This document shows, in pieces, positions 44,623 through 54,665 of a stretch of DNA of 64,000 nucleotides (position 1 is the first letter of the stretch; each line of letters opens with the position of its first letter). The translations under genes were made by a program, and so were the position numbers. The stretch is from contig JAFLUX010000003.1 in the NCBI GenBank assembly GCA_022508605.1, positions 1 through 64,000 on the forward strand. Reading direction: 5' to 3'. The notes below the pieces were generated by a model. It was not told where the DNA came from. It worked only from the letters and a program-made list of their open reading frames with translations, and did no database searches. The DNA is from Bacteroidales bacterium. Its GTDB lineage: Bacteria; Bacteroidota; Bacteroidia; Bacteroidales; UBA932.

Positions 44623-45542
44623 TGAAAAAGACAATACTGGCCGCCGCCGCGGCATTTCTTTTCACTGCAATGAACGCACAGACAAGCTACACAATCCAGA
44701 CCGCCTGCCATCCGGAGGATGTCAAGCACTATGATACGCAGACACTGCGGGAGCGTTTCGTCATGCCGCAGCCCATGGCCGCCGACGAAATCCGTCTTAC
44801 ATATTCCCTCTACGACCGTTTCATCTTCGGAGGCGCCGTGCCCGTGACCAAGCCCCTCACTCTGGAGACCATAGACCCCCTGAAAGCCCCTTATTTCCTG
44901 TTCAACAGGGAGCTCGGAGTAATAAATGTGGGAGGAGAGGGGACCGTCACCGTGGACGGGAAATCCTATTCGCTCAAATTCAAGGACGCGCTTTACGTGG
45001 GACGCGGCTGCAAGGAGGTCGTCTTCCGCAGCAACAATCCCGCCGAACCCGCCAAGTTCTACATCAACTCCGCCATCGCCCACAAGGCATACAAGACGCA
45101 GCTGATTACGATAGACGGGCGCAAAGGCTCGCTAAAGGCCAATTCCTTTGCCGCAGGCAAGATGGAAGAGAGCAATGACAGGGTAATCAACCAGCTCATA
45201 GTCAGCAACGTGCTCGAAGAAGGCCCCTGCCAGCTGCAAATGGGTCTCACGGAGCTTAAGCCCGGAAGCGTGTGGAACACTATGCCTGCACATACCCACA
45301 CCCGCCGTATCGAAGCCTATTTCTACTTCAACGTGAGCGAGGGCAACATGATATGCCACCTTATGGGCGAGCCTCAGCAGGAAAGGCTGGTGTGGCTCTC
45401 CAACGAACAGGCCATCATGAGCCCGGAGTGGAGCATACACGCCGCCGCCGGAACATCCAACTACATGTTCATCTGGGGCATGGCGGGAGAAAACCTCGAC
45501 TACGGCGACATGGACAAGGTGGCCTACACCGAGATGCGTTAG
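44622..45542 (+). CDS. kduI: 5-keto-4-deoxyuronate isomerase with N-terminal signal peptide
   Basis: 306 residues. The KduI core (residues about 25-306) has the metal cluster [16 protein letters not shown] and a C-terminal [11 protein letters not shown] His, with NLDYGDMD at the end. It isomerises 5-keto-4-deoxyuronate to 2,5-diketo-3-deoxygluconate. In addition it starts [20 protein letters not shown], a good signal peptide, unlike the normal cytoplasmic KduI N-terminus. If correct, the enzyme acts in the periplasm. Starting codon ATG overlaps the PTS stop as TAATG. Confidence 0.93.
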   Translation: MKKTILAAAAAFLFTAMNAQTSYTIQTACHPEDVKHYDTQTLRERFVMPQPMAADEIRLTYSLYDRFIFGGAVPVTKPLTLETIDPLKAPYFLFNRELGVINVGGEGTVTVDGKSYSLKFKDALYVGRGCKEVVFRSNNPAEPAKFYINSAIAHKAYKTQLITIDGRKGSLKANSFAAGKMEESNDRVINQLIVSNVLEEGPCQLQMGLTELKPGSVWNTMPAHTHTRRIEAYFYFNVSEGNMICHLMGEPQQERLVWLSNEQAIMSPEWSIHAAAGTSNYMFIWGMAGENLDYGDMDKVAYTEMR

Positions 45543-45584
45543 GCTCACAAGGCCCAGGCCGGGCGCAGTCTGTCCGGCTGCCGG

Positions 45585-47042
45585 TTATCGAGTATCGGAA
45601 GAAGACGGAAGCGTGCAGAAAATGCGAAGTCCTGCAAAGGTCAGGGCGGCGTTGAGCGGCAGCAGTTCGTAGCTGAACCTGTAGCCCCCGAACCAGCGTT
45701 CCGAATTGAGCTGCAGCACTAAGCAAATCAGGGGCGACAGGACGGCGACCAAAGGGACTCTGCGGTCTTTCACTCTCCTGCGGGTGAGCACGCCGAAAGC
45801 GAACATGCCGAGTATGGGCCCGTAGGTGTAGGATGCCAGCTTATATACGGCGTCGATTGCGCTGGTGCTGTTGAGCTTCGAGAATATGAGTATGACTGCG
45901 CCCATGCCTGCCGCCATGGCAAGATGCACCCTGTTGCGTGTCCTGCGTACTGCCGTCTCGTCCTTTCCGCCGGTTCCGAGTATATCTACCGTGAACGATG
46001 TGGTGAGCGCGGTGAGCGCCGAACCTCCCGCCCCGAATGCGCTGGCGGTCAGCCCTATGGTGAACAATATCCCGACTATGGCAGGGAGTCTGCCGTCCGT
46101 GGCGACTGCGGGGAACAGCCTGTCGCCGCTTTCCCGGATGCCGTTGGCGTCTGCATAGAGATAAAGCAGCACGCCGAGGCACAGGAAGAAGAATATGACG
46201 AGGTTTTGCAGCAATGTGCTGACGATGAGGTTTTTCTGGCTGTCGGAAGGGCTCTTGCAGCAGAGCGTGTGCTGCATCATGTCCTGGTCCAATCCTGTCA
46301 TGGCGATGACTGTGAACAGACCGCCGAGAAACTGTTTCCAGAAATACTGCGGATGATTGATGTCGTCGAAGTGGAAGACGCGGGACATTTCGCTGCCGCG
46401 TATCGCCTCCACCATGCCGAGCAGGTCCAGGCCGAGGTCGCGGGCTATGAACACGAGCGTAAGCACCACTGCGGTGAGCATGCAGCCTGTGCGCAGCACA
46501 TCGGTCCATACGAGCGAATTGACCCCTCCGCGGCGGGTGTAGGCCAGCACGACTATCATGGCAAGGAATACGTTGAGCACGAAGGGCAGCCCCAGCGGTC
46601 CGAAAGCGAGCATCTGTAGGATGAGGCAGACGAGATAGAGGCGCACGGAGGCTCCCAGCATCTTGGACAGGAAAAAGAACCAGGCCCCTGTCTTGTATGC
46701 GGTAAGGCCGAAACGCCCCTCGAGGTATTGGTATATGGAATAGACGTTGAGGCGGAAATACAGCGGCACGAGCACGAAGGCGATGGCCATGTAGCCGAGA
46801 AAGAAACCCATGCACATCTGCAGATATGCCATCCCGCTGACTCCCACCATGCCGGGCACGGACACGAAAGTGACCCCGGACATGCAGGAGCCAATCATGG
46901 CGAATGCTACCACCCACCAGCCCGTATTCCGCCTGCCGCGGAAAAACGCGCTGTTCTCTCCGCCGCCGGCTGCCATGCGGGAAACAAAAAGCATGGCGGC
47001 AAAATATGCCGCCATCGTAATCAGTATGCCTACCGGTGTCAT
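45585..47042 (-). CDS. Sodium:solute symporter (SSS family)
   Basis: 485 residues with about 13 membrane segments. FAMIGSCMSGVTFVSVPGMVG is a core SSS segment (in parts), followed by GLDQDMMQHTLCCKS and GGSALTALTTSF. It is likely a sodium-coupled importer of a sugar acid given its place in the pectin locus. A TAGCTTTG -7 box precedes it. Confidence 0.88.
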   Translation of the reverse strand: MTPVGILITMAAYFAAMLFVSRMAAGGGENSAFFRGRRNTGWWVVAFAMIGSCMSGVTFVSVPGMVGVSGMAYLQMCMGFFLGYMAIAFVLVPLYFRLNVYSIYQYLEGRFGLTAYKTGAWFFFLSKMLGASVRLYLVCLILQMLAFGPLGLPFVLNVFLAMIVVLAYTRRGGVNSLVWTDVLRTGCMLTAVVLTLVFIARDLGLDLLGMVEAIRGSEMSRVFHFDDINHPQYFWKQFLGGLFTVIAMTGLDQDMMQHTLCCKSPSDSQKNLIVSTLLQNLVIFFFLCLGVLLYLYADANGIRESGDRLFPAVATDGRLPAIVGILFTIGLTASAFGAGGSALTALTTSFTVDILGTGGKDETAVRRTRNRVHLAMAAGMGAVILIFSKLNSTSAIDAVYKLASYTYGPILGMFAFGVLTRRRVKDRRVPLVAVLSPLICLVLQLNSERWFGGYRFSYELLPLNAALTFAGLRIFCTLPSSSDTR

Positions 47043-47076
47043 TGCCTTAAACTACTGGGCCATTTGTACGGCCCGG

Positions 47077-47084
47077 CAAAGCTA
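47077..47084 (-). promoter_or_regulatory. -7 box of the SSS symporter
   Basis: TAGCTTTG on the minus strand fits TAnnTTTG; no clear -33 box. A small GGGCC/GGCCC hairpin (47075-47058) lies in the leader between it and ATG 47042. Confidence 0.4.
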
Positions 47085-47114
47085 CGGCTTTTTTTTCATT
47101 TTCCGTCCTGCCAT

Positions 47115-48857
47115 TTACCAGCCGAGGACGGCTGCACGGCTTGCATAGGCCTCTGCCTCGGAGGCGCTGAGCTGCCTTGAGCAGGATGCCCTGGCGCCGA
47201 CGGACAGTGCATTGCCCGAGCCGTCGGTGCTGCCGAATTCGCGCCAGCCTGCCGTGGCCGTGGCCGCAGACGGGTTGGGGGAGGGGTTGGTGTACCAGCC
47301 GGATGCCGCTATCGCCGGAGACATGCTGCAATTGACATAGACGACATGGTCGTAACAGTCTGCCTGGCCAGCGGAGCGGCCGAGGTACACGCTGCCGTTC
47401 TTCACCGTCTCATCCGCGGTCAGTTTGCAGTTCAGGAACACGAATCCTTTGGCCCCGGCGGGCTGCACGCGGGCCTGGATGATGTATCCCGCCGCGCGGG
47501 AGCGTATCTCGCAGTCTTCGAACAGGCAGACTTCCGGATAGCCCCAGATGAAGTCCACATGCCCGGCTATCAGGGAATTGTGCACCCAAACCCGGCCTTT
47601 GGTGAGGAAGGTGTCCTGCCAGGACAGCAGGTTGCAGTCCTCTATCGCAAGGCTGCCGGAGGAGTTGAAATAAATCGTCTCCGCCTGCCCTTTCTCCTGA
47701 TTGAAAGTATTCTCTATGGTGAGGTTTTCTATGCGGAGATTGTCGCAGCTTTCAACGAGGGCGAGTCCGCGTCCGCCGGATTTGCCTACGGCAGAGCCTT
47801 TCGCCGGCCTTGACGTGGCGCTGCCTCCGCTGCCGGCGCAGTAGCTCTCGTTGTTGGGGTATGATATCACGGTAGAGCTGCGCGACGCGCCCTTTATGGT
47901 CACATTGTTTTTGTCCCGCAGGAAAAGCATTTCGTGGTATGTGCCCGCGGCTATTTCCACGGTCACCTCCGTGGCCTTGCCGAGAGACGAGGCATAGGTG
48001 AGCGCACCCTGCACGGTGCAGAAATCGGCGCTGCCGTCCTGGCTTACCCTCAGGGTGGAGGCGGTCGGAGCGGACTTTACGGTGAATGTCCATTCTCCGC
48101 TTGCCACAGCCTTCCCTGCGACGCTCTCATCTACCGTCACATAATAGGTCTTTCCGAACTCGAGCACATCATTGTGCAGTTTTATTTCAAGCGTGTTGCC
48201 CTTTATCCGCAGGGGAGTGTAATGCTCTATGCGGTAGCGGCTGCCTGAATGGATGGCATCCATGAATGTGCTGAATGACGATGCATCGGTAATCTGCTGC
48301 AGCGGAATCATGCATCCGTCCTCACGGATAGTTACGGAAGCGAGGTCGGCAAGATCTATCCTGTCCACTTCGCTTCCGTTCTCCGTAAAGACCCGTATCA
48401 TGCCGCTGTTCCCGAGTACGGGGGCGGAAGAGAAGTCCAGACGCAGCGGAGCGTCTATGCACTGCCCGTCCGCGATATCCGGTGCTGGGCTTTCCTCAGA
48501 CGGAGTTGTGAAGCTCAGGTTGCAGAAGTCGGATTTCACGTCGGCGTTCACGGCGCACACGCTGAATGCATAGGCCGTGGATGCCTTGAGTCCGCTGACG
48601 CTCACGCTCGTTGCGGTCTCGCTTCCGCGGGAGGCCTCACGTGAGCCTTCGAGCAGCTTCCAGTTGTAGGACGCTGCACCGTCCACCGCATCCCAGCGCA
48701 GGGTGGCGGAATGCGGATCCATGCTCACCACCGAAAGGTTCGCGGGGCTTTTCAGGCCGTCGTTCCCGGAGGGTTGCTCCGAGGGTGTCGGGGAGCAGGC
48801 GCACGAAAGGAGGGCCGCAAGGGCCAGAGCCTTCATCATCTGAGGAAAACTTTTCAT
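47115..48857 (-). CDS. Pectin methylesterase (CE8) with FN3-type N-terminus
   Basis: 580 residues from ATG 48857. Lipobox LLSCAC gives an N-terminal Cys. An FN3-like domain (about 38-122) and an Ig-like domain (about 130-240) precede the right-handed beta-helix (about 255-580). Catalytic features are QDTF near 414 and GHVDFIWG near 433, corresponding to canonical QDTL and GTVDFIFG; the LGR region reads YLGRSAGQ in place of YLGRPW. It removes methyl esters from pectin at the cell surface. It is last in the minus-strand locus; its start overlaps the transporter stop as TAATG. Confidence 0.88.
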   Translation of the reverse strand: MKSFPQMMKALALAALLSCACSPTPSEQPSGNDGLKSPANLSVVSMDPHSATLRWDAVDGAASYNWKLLEGSREASRGSETATSVSVSGLKASTAYAFSVCAVNADVKSDFCNLSFTTPSEESPAPDIADGQCIDAPLRLDFSSAPVLGNSGMIRVFTENGSEVDRIDLADLASVTIREDGCMIPLQQITDASSFSTFMDAIHSGSRYRIEHYTPLRIKGNTLEIKLHNDVLEFGKTYYVTVDESVAGKAVASGEWTFTVKSAPTASTLRVSQDGSADFCTVQGALTYASSLGKATEVTVEIAAGTYHEMLFLRDKNNVTIKGASRSSTVISYPNNESYCAGSGGSATSRPAKGSAVGKSGGRGLALVESCDNLRIENLTIENTFNQEKGQAETIYFNSSGSLAIEDCNLLSWQDTFLTKGRVWVHNSLIAGHVDFIWGYPEVCLFEDCEIRSRAAGYIIQARVQPAGAKGFVFLNCKLTADETVKNGSVYLGRSAGQADCYDHVVYVNCSMSPAIAASGWYTNPSPNPSAATATAGWREFGSTDGSGNALSVGARASCSRQLSASEAEAYASRAAVLGW

Positions 48858-50308
48858 TATCGGAGTTCTACAGGTTTGTATTTGGGTACGAGACTCTTCA
48901 TTATGGTCCAGGCGATGAGGTATGCCAGGCCGCAGAAGCAGAACATGATGAAATAACCGGCCGGTTTGCCCTCGAAGCCGAGGAAATGGAACGCTGCACC
49001 CTGCCCTTCGGCATAGGTGAAGAGGTTGCCGGCAACCTTCTGGATAATCATCGAGCCTATGCCTCCCGCCATGGCGCCTATGCCTGTTATGGAGGCTATG
49101 GTGCTCTTGGGGAACATGTCTCCCACGGTGGAGAAGATGTTGGCGCTCCATGCCTGATGCCCTGCTCCGGCGATGCCTATGAGGATGGCCGGCCACCAGG
49201 GGCTCATGGCCCCGAGGGGTTGTGCAGCAAGGGCGACGAGGGGGAAGAATGCGAATATGAGCATCGCCAGCATGCGTCCGCTGTAGGGATGCATGCCCTT
49301 CTTGTCCACGAACAGCCGCGGCAGATAACCTCCGAAGATGGAAATGACCGTGACTATGGCATACAGGGTGAAAATGAGACCCTGTCCGAGAGGGGAAGAC
49401 GCAGGAGCGTTGAACTGGTCCTGAAAATATGCCGGTGCCCAGAACAGGAAGAACCACCATACGCCGTCGGTAAAGAACTTTCCGAATATGAAGCTCCAGG
49501 TCTGGCGGAACTTGAAGCACTGCATGAACGGGATGCTCTTTTCTTCGGAAGACACGGTCTTTTCGGCCGCCTCCGCCTCGTCGTCCTGATGCATGTAGGC
49601 CAGTTCGGCTTCGTTCACGTGCTTGCTCTTCTCCGGCTTGTCATACATGAACTGCCAGAAGAACATCCAGATGAATCCGAGGCCGCCAATGATGATGAAC
49701 GCCATTTCCCAGCCGAAATGTTTGGCAAGGGGCGGTATCAGCAGGGGAGCGGCCAAGGCGCCCACGGACGCTCCGGCATTGAAGATGGACGTGGCGAATG
49801 CACGGTCTTTCTTCGGGAAATACTCTGCCGTTGTCTTTATGGCGGCAGGGAAGTTGCCGGCCTCGCCGAGGGCGAGGATGCCTCTGCACATAAGGAACAG
49901 ATATACGCTCACCGTGGAGATGCTGAGAGCCATTTCGGACCCGGCCTTCACCGCACGCAGGGCCTGAACGGAGTCGACCCCGTTCACGAACCATGTGGTG
50001 GCGATGCCGCATCCGGCGTGCATCACGGCTCCGAGACTCCACACCCCTATGGCTATCAGATAGCCTTTCTTCGTGCCCATCCAGTCCACGAACTTGCCGG
50101 CGAACAGGCAGGCCACGGCATAGAAGATGGAAAAGAGCGAGGTGATGGTGCCGTAGTCGGCATCAGTCCAGTGAAATTCCGGGGCAATGAACTCCTTGTA
50201 TGTCAGGGAAAGCACCTGACGGTCGAGGTAATTCACGGTGGTGGCGACGAACAGCAGGCTGCAAATCCACCACCGCCAATTGGTCATCAGTTTTTTCTGT
50301 GTGCTCAT
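48857..50308 (-). CDS. exuT: Hexuronate transporter, MFS (ExuT-like)
   Basis: 483 residues from ATG 50308 (MSTQKKLMTNWRW). Twelve membrane segments; NYLDRQVLS near the start and GLGEAGNFPAA-like segment (LALGEAGNFPAAIKTTAE) are typical of anion:cation symporters such as ExuT. It would import galacturonate or glucuronate. It lies 10 bases after uxaB. Confidence 0.88.
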   Translation of the reverse strand: MSTQKKLMTNWRWWICSLLFVATTVNYLDRQVLSLTYKEFIAPEFHWTDADYGTITSLFSIFYAVACLFAGKFVDWMGTKKGYLIAIGVWSLGAVMHAGCGIATTWFVNGVDSVQALRAVKAGSEMALSISTVSVYLFLMCRGILALGEAGNFPAAIKTTAEYFPKKDRAFATSIFNAGASVGALAAPLLIPPLAKHFGWEMAFIIIGGLGFIWMFFWQFMYDKPEKSKHVNEAELAYMHQDDEAEAAEKTVSSEEKSIPFMQCFKFRQTWSFIFGKFFTDGVWWFFLFWAPAYFQDQFNAPASSPLGQGLIFTLYAIVTVISIFGGYLPRLFVDKKGMHPYSGRMLAMLIFAFFPLVALAAQPLGAMSPWWPAILIGIAGAGHQAWSANIFSTVGDMFPKSTIASITGIGAMAGGIGSMIIQKVAGNLFTYAEGQGAAFHFLGFEGKPAGYFIMFCFCGLAYLIAWTIMKSLVPKYKPVELR

Positions 50309-50318
50309 AAGCGTGCTT

Positions 50319-51758
50319 CTATAAGATGCTTTGTACCGCACTTCTCATGCCCTCTGCCTGTATCTTCCGGAGCGCTCCGGCAAGGCTGACAGTGAGTCCG
50401 GGAACCGCGTTGAGATCTTCTCCCCAGATAAATTCGGCACCGAGCACGCCTTTGGCGACATGGTCGGCCTCGCCATTTGCCCAAAGCTCCCTGAGAAGCT
50501 CGACAATCTTGGCATCGTCGTTGGGGACGATTTCGTCCTCGCCTCTTTTGCCGCCCTTGTAGTATGTGACTATGGCGGCAAGTCCGAGCACCAGTCCGGC
50601 GGGCAGTTCGCCCTTGCGCTCAAGATAGGTCTTCAGGCCGGGGAGGTCGCGGGTCTTGAACTTCGGGAAGGAGTTGAGCATGATGGAGGTCACGAAGTGC
50701 TTGACGAAAGGATTGCGGAAGCGCTCCATGACGTCGGATGCGAATTTCTCCAGCTCCTCCGCCGGCAGATTGAGGGTGGGAAGAAGCTCTTCGAACATCA
50801 CCTTGTGCACATATTTGCCTATCAGAGGGTCTTCGCAGCATTCCTTCACGGTGTCCAGTCCGCTGAGATAGCCGACGGGGCTGAGCACAGTATGCGGGCC
50901 GTTCAGAAGTGTGACCTTGCGCTCGTGGTAGGGTGCCTCCGATGGCACGAAAAGCACGTTCAGTCCGGCCTTGTCGGCAGGGAACTCTTCGGCCACTTCC
51001 TTCGGCGCCTCGATTACCCAGAGGTGGAAGATTTCCGCCTTGTCGAGGAGGTGGTCGTCATATCCTGCGCGTTCGCAAAGCTCTGCGGCGGTCTCGCGCG
51101 GATATCCGGGCACGATGCGGTCTACCAGCGTGCTGTATACTCCGCAGCATTCCTCGAACCAGGTCTTGAATCCTTCTCCGAGCTGCCACAGTTCGATGTA
51201 CTGGCGTATGCATTCTTTCAGATGTTTGCCGTTCTCGAATATGAGTTCGCAGGGGAAGATGATGAGGCCCTTTGTCTTGTCGCCGCCGAAATGGCGGAAA
51301 CGGTTGTAAAGCAGCTGGGTGAGCTTGCCGGGATAGGACGATGCCGGCTTGTCGTCGAGCTTGCAGGCGGGGTCGAAAGCTATTCCGGCCTCGGTGGTGT
51401 TTGAAATCACGAAACGGATTTCAGGCTGCTGCGCGAGGGCAAGATAGTCTTCGAACTGCGTGTATGGATTCAGTCCGCGGGAGATGACGTCTATGAGGTC
51501 GACGCTGTCCACGGGTTCTCCGTTCTGCAGACCCTGAAGATTGAGGTGATACAGGCCGTCCTGCTCGTTGAGCCAGTCCACCATGCCCTTTTCTATGGGC
51601 TGCACTACGACTACCGAGCCGTTGAAGTCGGTCTTCTGGTTGGTCTTCCAGATTATCCATTCGATGAATGCCCTCAGGAAGTTGCCTTCTCCGAACTGTA
51701 TGACCTTTTCGGTGTAGCGCTTTGCCTGGGGCGCAGAGGTTCTGTTTAATCTTTCCAT
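50319..51758 (-). CDS. uxaB: Tagaturonate reductase (altronate oxidoreductase)
   Basis: 479 residues of the mannitol dehydrogenase family. QFGEGNFLRAFIEWIIWKTN near the start, NTTEAGI, LFCELIFENGKHLK-like IIFPCELIFENGKHL, and LLNGPHTVLSPVGYLSGL are typical. It interconverts tagaturonate and altronate with NAD(H). It lies between the PL1 lyase and exuT with short gaps. Confidence 0.93.
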   Translation of the reverse strand: MERLNRTSAPQAKRYTEKVIQFGEGNFLRAFIEWIIWKTNQKTDFNGSVVVVQPIEKGMVDWLNEQDGLYHLNLQGLQNGEPVDSVDLIDVISRGLNPYTQFEDYLALAQQPEIRFVISNTTEAGIAFDPACKLDDKPASSYPGKLTQLLYNRFRHFGGDKTKGLIIFPCELIFENGKHLKECIRQYIELWQLGEGFKTWFEECCGVYSTLVDRIVPGYPRETAAELCERAGYDDHLLDKAEIFHLWVIEAPKEVAEEFPADKAGLNVLFVPSEAPYHERKVTLLNGPHTVLSPVGYLSGLDTVKECCEDPLIGKYVHKVMFEELLPTLNLPAEELEKFASDVMERFRNPFVKHFVTSIMLNSFPKFKTRDLPGLKTYLERKGELPAGLVLGLAAIVTYYKGGKRGEDEIVPNDDAKIVELLRELWANGEADHVAKGVLGAEFIWGEDLNAVPGLTVSLAGALRKIQAEGMRSAVQSIL

Positions 51759-51764
51759 AGTGTA

Positions 51765-54491
51765 TTAAAAATTGATTAGTTCTCCGTTTACGGTGAAGTT
51801 GCTGAATACGGCGGTGGACTGTTTTGAATTATCACCGCTGTTTGCCGCCACGCCCAGCTTGATGGTGTCGGAGAGGGTCGTGAATTCTTTTGAAGACACG
51901 CTTCCGAAGTTCTCGCCGCCGTCGAGCGAATAACTCAACTTCACTTTGTTGCCTTCACGCACCATCTTCAATACAGTGGTGCCGTTTCCGGACGGTGCTC
52001 CCAAGGTGAACCCGGACTTCGCCTTGCCGGCTTCGAGACGGGCGTTGCCGTATTTGTTGCCGACTATTGCAAAAGGCAGGTCGTTGGCACTCGCGGAGGC
52101 GCTGCCGTCGATTATAATGATGCCGGCCACTGCCTGATTGCTGTCTTTTGTGGGGTCGTATGAGACGAGTTGCACGGTGGCCGTGAAGTCGCCGGTAAAT
52201 TCGCGGTACACGGCTCCGAAGGCCTGCGCCCCGCTTTCCCACTTGCCGGAAGAGGCTATGGTGAGCCTTTCTCCGCTGACGGCATACAATGCCGATGCCG
52301 CTCCGTTATTTACCCAGTACCAGCCTTCTGAGAGACCTGCGGCAGGTTGGTCGGGGGTATCGGGATCGTCCGTTTCGCCTGTCCCGGGGTTGTCGTTATC
52401 GTCGCCGTCGCTTCCGTTGAAGTCCGTGATGCCTCCGTTGTTCACTGCCACGGGAGCCGAAGTCCATCCCAATTTGCCGTATCCGGCATTGGCGCTGACA
52501 AGTTCGGGAACTTTCTCCGCGGGCGTCGCCACATAGTTGTAGCCCGGCTGGAAATCCGTATAGGTGAGAGGCGTGGCAAGGGTCGCACCGCCGTATGACG
52601 TGTATTTCACGTTTGTCAGAGGATATGGATCACGGGCCTTCGCCGGGCGGTTGTAGTAGACATTCTCCGTTGCATAGAGATAGCCGGCCACGCTGCCCTG
52701 CAGGTTGGACACGTCGCCCTCCTTTGCCGGATAAGTGCAGATGTCGGTAGGCAGCTGCACTCCGTCGAAACAGTTGTATTCCACCAGTACCTTCGCTCCG
52801 TAGGCGGAACCTGCCCCATAGGTGGTGCAGCCGTCATAGAAGTTGTTGTAGACATGTGCCCAGCCGTAGCGCACGCGCGGGTGGCGGGAACTGGAGTTGT
52901 CGAACCAGTTGTGGTGGAATGTCACGGTGATTTGCGTGTCGGAGGTCTGGCTGTTGGAATGGCCCACAAGGCAGCTCTTCTGCGTCTTGATGAACCTGTT
53001 CCAGCTGACCGTCACGTTCTTCGAGCCGTGCGTGATGTCGCAGGAGCCGTCTTCGTAGTCCTTGGTCTGGTTGAGGGACGTGAAAGTGCAGTGGTCCACC
53101 CACACGCCGTCGCATTCCTGCATCGACACCGCATCGGCGCCGTTGTTGGCCTTGGGCTGCTGGAAATTGATGTTCCGTATTATGATGTTGGAAGACCTCA
53201 CGCAGAAGATTCCTATGCGGTCCATGACGAAGTCGTCGGTGCCGTAGAAGCTGAGGTTGGACACATCCTTTACGTCGAACCATGGATGGGCATCGCTGAA
53301 ATCGCGGCCGTCTTCAGGACCGAAAGTGCCGCTGAGCCAGATAATCACAGGGCTGTGATCGCCTTTCCTTTCTGTCTTGGTGCGCTCCAGCAGCCAGGTC
53401 TGGAGGGCCTTGCCGTTGTTGAAATGCAGCACATTGACTGCGGATGCTCCCTCGCCTCCCGTCACTCCGGCGGCCTCGGCGAATCCGTACAGCTTGTCCG
53501 TTTCCACTTCGCCCTCTGCCGGAGGGTTGGTGCATTCGAGCTCGGCAGCTCCGCCGGGATTGACCTCGCTGCCGTCCTCGCTGATGTTCTCATCAGTTAT
53601 GGTGAATGTCAACGTGTTGATTTTCCCGGGGACGAAAGCGATGCTCTGCTTCAGTCCGACCGAACGGAAGATGCTCAGATCTTCATCGTCAGTGATTACG
53701 GAAGCGCTGAGCGAGGAGCCGGCATCGAGCGTCGTGGGATTCAGGACTATGTAGGCTCCCTTGCCCGCATCGAAGGTCCAGTCGTCCCCGGCGTAGCTCA
53801 CGCCGACTTCGTAAAAGCTGTTCTTGCTCTCCCAGCCGACGATGGACGCATTGGTGATGTCCACCTGCACACGGCCGCTGAGAAGTCCCGATGAGGATTT
53901 CAGGGTAAAGCCCTTGATGGCCTTGCCTGACAGCTTGCCTCCCGTGGTGGCGTCTTCAAAGACCACTTTTGCAACGGCCATGAGGCGGTTGAAGTGCAGG
54001 GTTCCGGTCTCCGTGATTACACCGCCCGCGATGGTGATGTCGGCGGGGTCGGAGACGAGCAGGTCTGCGGCCGGGTCGAACGAATCGAGGTTCGGAATGT
54101 TCTGCACGGAGGGCAGCATGAATTTGAAAGTCGATCCGCTGCGTCCGTCCCTCATGTCCTTGGGGTAGTAGGCATGGATGACGTGATTGCCGTCTTCAAG
54201 CTCGGCCTTGCCGGTAAAAATGCCGGTGGTGCCGTCCTGGGCCGTGTTGGTCAGGGACTTGTTGGCGGAATAGTCGCCGTCCTTGAGATAGGTGAATCCG
54301 CAGATATCGCCCGCGTGCCACTTCGGAATCCACCCTCCGGCGGTTTCCTCTATGAAAGTGCGTGTCTGGGGCTGTTCAGCGGAGAAAGTGAGTAAGACTT
54401 CGCCCTCGCGGAGCCTTTCCGCAGACTCCTTGGGCTGGCAGGCTGCTACCACGGCAGCGGCGCACAAAACTGATAAAACTGTTTTTTTCAT
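51765..54491 (-). CDS. Fimbrillin-like lipoprotein fused to PL1 pectate lyase
   Basis: 908 residues. Lipobox VVAAC gives Cys18. Residues about 30-300 resemble the fimbrillin-type N-terminal domain (LLTFSAEQPQTRTFIEE; GDICGFTYL; HAYYPKD). Residues about 325-690 are a PL1 pectate lyase beta-helix: GVWVDHCTF near 462, SRHPRVRYGWAH near 535, and WFDNSSSRHP upstream. A Gly/Asp-rich linker and a C-terminal domain (about 730-908) of unknown type follow. It would bind and cleave polygalacturonate outside the cell. A fimbrillin-type fold fused to a polysaccharide lyase is unusual. A 45-residue ORF lies 12 bases upstream. Confidence 0.88.
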   Translation of the reverse strand: MKKTVLSVLCAAAVVAACQPKESAERLREGEVLLTFSAEQPQTRTFIEETAGGWIPKWHAGDICGFTYLKDGDYSANKSLTNTAQDGTTGIFTGKAELEDGNHVIHAYYPKDMRDGRSGSTFKFMLPSVQNIPNLDSFDPAADLLVSDPADITIAGGVITETGTLHFNRLMAVAKVVFEDATTGGKLSGKAIKGFTLKSSSGLLSGRVQVDITNASIVGWESKNSFYEVGVSYAGDDWTFDAGKGAYIVLNPTTLDAGSSLSASVITDDEDLSIFRSVGLKQSIAFVPGKINTLTFTITDENISEDGSEVNPGGAAELECTNPPAEGEVETDKLYGFAEAAGVTGGEGASAVNVLHFNNGKALQTWLLERTKTERKGDHSPVIIWLSGTFGPEDGRDFSDAHPWFDVKDVSNLSFYGTDDFVMDRIGIFCVRSSNIIIRNINFQQPKANNGADAVSMQECDGVWVDHCTFTSLNQTKDYEDGSCDITHGSKNVTVSWNRFIKTQKSCLVGHSNSQTSDTQITVTFHHNWFDNSSSRHPRVRYGWAHVYNNFYDGCTTYGAGSAYGAKVLVEYNCFDGVQLPTDICTYPAKEGDVSNLQGSVAGYLYATENVYYNRPAKARDPYPLTNVKYTSYGGATLATPLTYTDFQPGYNYVATPAEKVPELVSANAGYGKLGWTSAPVAVNNGGITDFNGSDGDDNDNPGTGETDDPDTPDQPAAGLSEGWYWVNNGAASALYAVSGERLTIASSGKWESGAQAFGAVYREFTGDFTATVQLVSYDPTKDSNQAVAGIIIIDGSASASANDLPFAIVGNKYGNARLEAGKAKSGFTLGAPSGNGTTVLKMVREGNKVKLSYSLDGGENFGSVSSKEFTTLSDTIKLGVAANSGDNSKQSTAVFSNFTVNGELINF

Positions 54492-54503
54492 CGCTTCCGG
54501 GTT

Positions 54504-54641
54504 TTACAAAATAAAATCGTCTCCGGGCAGGAGCATGTCTCCCGCTCCGTCATCCGTAAAAGCGCTTCCTGCAAGTATCACGCTCTCGCTGAGATAATCG
54601 CCGGTTTCGCACTTCGGAGAAACATATTTTACAGTGTTCAT
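54504..54641 (-). CDS. Small protein with LAGS motif (45 residues)
   Basis: ATG 54641 to TAA 54506-54504. It lies 12 bases upstream of the fimbrillin-PL1 gene. It shares Y6, P9, L17 and LAGS(23-26) with the second small ORF at identical spacing. The C-terminus is acidic and ends DDFIL. No signal peptide. Function unknown; it may be a small member of a Bacteroidales peptide family preceding surface lipoproteins. Confidence 0.7.
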   Translation of the reverse strand: MNTVKYVSPKCETGDYLSESVILAGSAFTDDGAGDMLLPGDDFIL

Positions 54642-54665
54642 GGGACTTGGATATTAAAATTTGGA

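Noticed and set aside
48611-50389. 592-residue plus-strand ORF opposite exuT
   Set aside because: Shadow of a conserved transporter; Gly/His/Glu-rich with no membrane or catalytic motif.
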